A stretch of 64,000 bases of DNA from NCBI GenBank assembly GCA_913060815.1, contig CAJXSZ010000002.1, positions 310,001-374,000 on the forward strand. Direction: 5' to 3'. Below the pieces are notes generated by a model. That model did no database searches. It saw only the letters and a program-made list of their open reading frames with translations, and was not told where the DNA came from. This DNA is from an uncultured Sulfitobacter sp. Its GTDB lineage: Bacteria > Pseudomonadota > Alphaproteobacteria > Rhodobacterales > Rhodobacteraceae. This document shows, one piece after another, positions 61,252 to 64,000 of this stretch. The position numbers were made by a program, and so were the translations under genes. Every line of letters begins with the position of its first letter. Position 1 is the first letter of the stretch.

Positions 61252-61355
61252 CCCCGAAAGGCTACCTCAAGCGCAAGTTTTGCGTAACTATATGTTATCA
61301 AGTGAGCGTATAGCGCAACATTCGGAAAAATTGGAACACCAAAAAAGGAAATATC

Positions 61356-62225
61356 ATGGCGGGCGGATACGATGATCGGGACGGGCATATCTGGATGGAC
61401 GGGAAGATGGTGCCATGGCGCGATGCCAATGTGCACATCCTGACGCACGCGATGCACTATGCCTCTTCTGTATTCGAGGGAGAGCGTGCCTATAACGGCA
61501 AGATTTTCAAAAGTCGCGAGCATTCCCAACGGCTCAAAGCCTCTGCCGAGATGATCGATTTCGAAATCCCCTATACTGTTGAGGAACTGTGTGCCGCCAA
61601 AGCTGAAGTTCTGGCCGCGTCGGGTTTGAGCGATGCCTATGTGCGCCCGATTGCTTGGCGCGGTGCGGGGGAGGACATGGGTGTCGCCTCGCAAAAGAAC
61701 CCTGTGCGTGTCGCCATCGCGGCATGGGAATGGGGTGCATACTATGGCGATGCAAAGATGAAGGGTGCGAAGCTCGATATTTCAAAGTGGAAGCGCCCAT
61801 CGCCAGAGACGATTCCCTGCCACGCCAAGGCTGCGGGTCTTTATATGATCTGCACAATGTCCAAACACGCGGCAGAGGCCAAAGGCTGTTCTGATGCGAT
61901 GATGTTTGATCACCGCGGCTACGTGGCCGAGGCGACGGGTGCCAATATCTTCTTTGTCAAAAACGGTGAAGTGCACACGCCTGATCCCGATTGCTTTCTG
62001 AACGGCATCACGCGCCAGACTGTTATCGGTATGCTGCGCGACAAAGGTATCACCGTGCACGAGCGGCATATCATGCCTGAGGAGCTGGAGGGCTTTGAGC
62101 AATGCTGGCTCACAGGCACTGCTGCCGAAGTCACGCCCGTCGGCCAGATTGGTGACTATACGTTTGAAGTAGGTGCCATGACACGCGACATCGCCGATGC
62201 CTATGAAAAGCTCGTGCGCGCTTGA
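61356..62225 (+). CDS. ilvE: Branched-chain amino acid aminotransferase
   Basis: PLP fold-type IV transaminase that makes or degrades leucine, isoleucine and valine. The 289-residue protein has THAMHYASSVFEGERAY, the catalytic lysine in TIPCHAKAAGLYM, EATGANIFFVKNGEVHTP and GITRQTVIGMLRDKGI, and TGTAAEVTPV for phosphate binding. It is divergent from petP and ended by a double hairpin. Identity is secure, though D-amino acid transaminases share the fold. Confidence 0.96.
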   Translation: MAGGYDDRDGHIWMDGKMVPWRDANVHILTHAMHYASSVFEGERAYNGKIFKSREHSQRLKASAEMIDFEIPYTVEELCAAKAEVLAASGLSDAYVRPIAWRGAGEDMGVASQKNPVRVAIAAWEWGAYYGDAKMKGAKLDISKWKRPSPETIPCHAKAAGLYMICTMSKHAAEAKGCSDAMMFDHRGYVAEATGANIFFVKNGEVHTPDPDCFLNGITRQTVIGMLRDKGITVHERHIMPEELEGFEQCWLTGTAAEVTPVGQIGDYTFEVGAMTRDIADAYEKLVRA

Positions 62226-62231
62226 TGTGTA

Positions 62232-62290
62232 GGGAGCCTAGCCTGTGCGCAGCACAGGCTAGGCTCCCATAGCGGGGCCGAAGGCCCCGC
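62232..62290. terminator. Twin perfect hairpins between convergent ilvE and the cyclase-family gene
   Basis: First hairpin: 17-bp perfect stem gggagcctagcctgtgc (62232-62248) and its complement (62252-62268), loop gca. Second: 8-bp perfect stem gcggggcc (62272-62279) / ggccccgc (62283-62290), loop gaa, followed by aatacctttt. Together they likely stop transcription from both sides. Confidence 0.75.
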
Positions 62291-62302
62291 AATACCTTTT
62301 GA

Positions 62303-63250
62303 TCAGTACAGAGCGACAGGATTGATCATCGCTTGCACTGTTCCCACGATGCGCGGCTGGCCCAACACAAACATAAACTCGTTCACGCCTTCACGCACCA
62401 ATGGCCCCACATTCATTGTCTCCAGAATATAAATGCCATTCTCCTTGAGCAGTGTGACATGGCCATAGAAAACCTTATCGCCCTCTGGCGCGGGGATAGG
62501 TTCCAATCCCCATGTATCCGCACCTACGGCCATCGGATTTAGGGACGCCATATATTCCGCGCCCTCATTGTTCAGACCAGGCTCGGACGAACCCCATGCA
62601 GTCGGATCACTCTCTATCATCCCTTCGGTCCAGCCTGTGTGAAAGAGGATGATATCGCCTTCTCCCATCGTCACGCCCTGTGCTTCGGCCGCGGCCTTGA
62701 TTTCGGCAGACCCGAAGTGCGCGCCTGCAGGCATCACATCCACGCCGGAATGAGCCGCCATATCAAGGATCACGGCACGCCCGACAAGCGGCGGCACATC
62801 ATGGGTGCCCAGCTTTGTCAGGCCTGTAATGGCGCTGATTTCCTTCTCGTCCAGACAGTTATAATAATGACCGCCCTCACCGAGATGCCCCAGCCCGTCG
62901 AGCTGTGATCCGATGCCAATCCACGTTTGCAGCAAGTCATCATTGTAGTTGGCCTCATAGCCGAAACCCGAGAGCTTCTGCCCGCCTTGCTGGTTCGGTT
63001 GGACAACCTGCAAATTAAGTGAACGGGGCGGAAAGGCGGGCGTATTCGATCCGATGGCAATGCCAAGCGGCATCGATTTACCCTGCTTGATCAGCGATGC
63101 CGCCAACATCGTCCGCTCTGGCGTGACCAGATTGGCCGAGCCGAGCGTGTCATCTGCGCCCCACTGGCTGTTTGAAGTGCATTCTGCCCATGCCGCACCC
63201 GCGGTCATGCTCAGACCAAGGCAAAGCGCCGTGATTTTCTGTAAGTTCAT
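62303..63250 (-). CDS. Secreted cyclase-family (PF04199-like) metal hydrolase
   Basis: Member of the cyclase family that includes kynurenine formamidase, 315 residues. A signal peptide (ITALCLGLSMTAGAAWA) targets it to the periplasm. The metal motif appears as QLDGLGHLGEGGHYYNC, and other conserved parts are GTHDVPPLVGRAVILDMAAH and GDIILFHTGWTEG. The start at 63250 (MNLQKI) has GGAGG upstream, though that site lies in a palindrome. Substrate unknown. Confidence 0.85.
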   Translation of the reverse strand: MNLQKITALCLGLSMTAGAAWAECTSNSQWGADDTLGSANLVTPERTMLAASLIKQGKSMPLGIAIGSNTPAFPPRSLNLQVVQPNQQGGQKLSGFGYEANYNDDLLQTWIGIGSQLDGLGHLGEGGHYYNCLDEKEISAITGLTKLGTHDVPPLVGRAVILDMAAHSGVDVMPAGAHFGSAEIKAAAEAQGVTMGEGDIILFHTGWTEGMIESDPTAWGSSEPGLNNEGAEYMASLNPMAVGADTWGLEPIPAPEGDKVFYGHVTLLKENGIYILETMNVGPLVREGVNEFMFVLGQPRIVGTVQAMINPVALY

Positions 63251-63255
63251 GTCAT

Positions 63256-63271
63256 CCTCCACTAGTGGAGG
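63256..63271 (-). promoter_or_regulatory. Palindrome containing the Shine-Dalgarno of the cyclase-family gene
   Basis: CCTCCACTAGTGGAGG is a perfect 16-base palindrome just upstream of the gene start. In mRNA it can fold with a 6-bp stem and CUAG loop that pairs the GGAGG ribosome-binding site (63260-63256). It could also be a DNA-binding operator. Confidence 0.5.
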
Positions 63272-63371
63272 GAGCGCCCTCTGACGGGACGATTCCCCCT
63301 TGTTAGAGGATCAGGCTAGCACGGGTCTCGCCTTTTGCGGGAAATTTACTTTTTCCGCAGCCTTCAGCGTT

Positions 63372-63971
63372 TCAGAAGTCAACGCCGCGCTGGGCTTTAA
63401 TACCGTTATGGAACGGGTGCTTCACTTCTGTCATTTCGGTTACCAGATCGGCGTAGTCGCACAGCTCAGGCTTTGCATCGCGGCCGGTCAGGATTACGCC
63501 GGTTCGCTTGTTGCGCGCTTCAAGCCCTGCGATCACGTTCTCGACTGACAGATAGTCATAGCGCAATGCGATATTGATCTCGTCCATTACGATCAGATCA
63601 TACTCACCGCTTGCCATCATCTCGCATCCTTTGGCAAAGGCGGCCTCGGCGGCGGCGATGTCGCGGTCTTTGTCTTGGGTGTCCCACGTGAAACCTTCGC
63701 CCATGGTGTGCCATGTCACTGTGCCCAGCTTGTCAAAAAACTGCCGCTCACCTGTGATCCATTTGCCTTTGATAAACTGGACGACGCCCACCTTTTGCTT
63801 CCAGCCCAACGCACGAACAATCACACCAAATGCCGAGGATGATTTGCCCTTCCCGTTGCCCGTATGGACCAGAACCAAACCCTGTTCGGGGTCTTGCAGC
63901 TCCGCAACGCGCTCGCGCTGCTTCGCCTGAACCTTTTGCATCTGTTGCTTGTGGTCGGTGTCGTCGGTCAT
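63372..63971 (-). CDS. cobO: Cob(I)yrinic acid a,c-diamide adenosyltransferase
   Basis: ATP:corrinoid adenosyltransferase (CobO/BtuR/CobA type) of cobalamin synthesis. The 199-residue protein has the P-loop VHTGNGKGKSSSAFGVIVRALG (about 31-50), VQFIKGKWITGERQF, YDLIVMDEINIALRY and LTGRDAKPELCDYADLVTEM. The start follows AAAGGAG at 63982-63976. It is cytoplasmic and likely serves B12 use by enzymes such as QueG. Other cob genes are outside the window. Confidence 0.97.
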   Translation of the reverse strand: MTDDTDHKQQMQKVQAKQRERVAELQDPEQGLVLVHTGNGKGKSSSAFGVIVRALGWKQKVGVVQFIKGKWITGERQFFDKLGTVTWHTMGEGFTWDTQDKDRDIAAAEAAFAKGCEMMASGEYDLIVMDEINIALRYDYLSVENVIAGLEARNKRTGVILTGRDAKPELCDYADLVTEMTEVKHPFHNGIKAQRGVDF

Positions 63972-64000
63972 AGAGCGCTCCTTTGGTCTGAATCAGTCAG

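Noticed and set aside
60684-61694. 336-codon version of the MarR-type gene
   Set aside because: The extra N-terminal part covers the promoter and the ilvE start on the other strand and is not MarR-like.
1-64000. CRISPR arrays, complete insertion sequences, prophage genes or riboswitches
   Set aside because: I found no regular spaced repeats, no transposase or phage structural genes, and no leader matching a riboswitch class I can recognise.

Overview
The window looks like a chromosomal segment of a marine Rhodobacteraceae (Roseobacter-group) alphaproteobacterium. The reasons are its moderately high GC, the lptC-lptA-lptB / hpf-ptsN arrangement without rpoN, a NrnC-type short RNase D, PaaX, NDUFA9-like, DUF-tailed Core-2 and Hint proteins typical of this family, a NavAb-like sodium channel, and a PetR/PetP pair beside ilvE. 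No prophage, complete insertion sequence or CRISPR array was seen. Most of the window is ordinary core genome, with two surface-polysaccharide regions and a few accessory patches.

Layout. 1-1508: start of dnaK (minus strand, cut by the window edge) and an AlkB-type dioxygenase. 1532-11742: first surface-glycan region, holding a YrbL-like kinase, a KpsM-like ABC permease, CysQ, two family-2 glycosyltransferases, GalU, a family-4 glycosyltransferase with a probable CTG start, a Core-2/I-branching transferase and a two-domain sulfotransferase. CysQ removes PAP, the by-product of PAPS-dependent sulfotransferases, so the region may make a sulfated glycan. 11744-15555: ptsN, hpf, lptB, lptA, lptC and nrnC, covering envelope biogenesis, ribosome hibernation and RNA turnover. 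15603-18463: PaaX regulator, a short-chain dehydrogenase, a broken UDP-sugar dehydrogenase, a small HGG-type protein and tRNA-Leu(CAG), which resembles a scar of past exchange. 18464-27726: NDUFA9-like protein, UppP, and a gltD-hydrolase-GFA-gltB glutamate synthase operon. 27759-33543: Hint-domain protein behind a possible RBS-masking hairpin, a 27-codon mini-lipoprotein, MtgA, a GST, QueG and HyuA.

33577-38910: MsrA/MsrB, a secreted glutathione peroxidase, an EamA exporter, an HU-type protein, AMP nucleosidase and an unknown protein. 39034-45472: a VOC protein, then a catabolic-looking run of class II aldolase, fatty acid hydroxylase, acyl-CoA dehydrogenase, ADP-forming acyl-CoA synthetase and CaiD-like hydratase, interrupted by a structured intergenic repeat. 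45543-54954: second glycan region with a glycosyltransferase, a Wza-like export lipoprotein, an SDR, an initiating sugar-phosphate transferase, a PglF/WbpM-like dehydratase and YjbH/YjbF/YjbE-like secretion proteins. 55006-63971: an SDR, the sodium channel, dxs-ispA-xseB (isoprenoid precursors, with the exonuclease VII small subunit), a second copy of the repeat, petP-petR, ilvE, a secreted cyclase-family protein and cobO.

Points most worth a second look are: the possible sulfated-glycan locus; a covarying palindromic intergenic repeat in two copies; two genes whose Shine-Dalgarno sequence sits inside a hairpin; three convergent gene pairs that share one CTAG as both stop codons; a repressor-like palindrome inside the petP promoter; and two unrelated genes inserted between the glutamate synthase subunits. 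All functions are read from sequence patterns and family knowledge; no database search was run.
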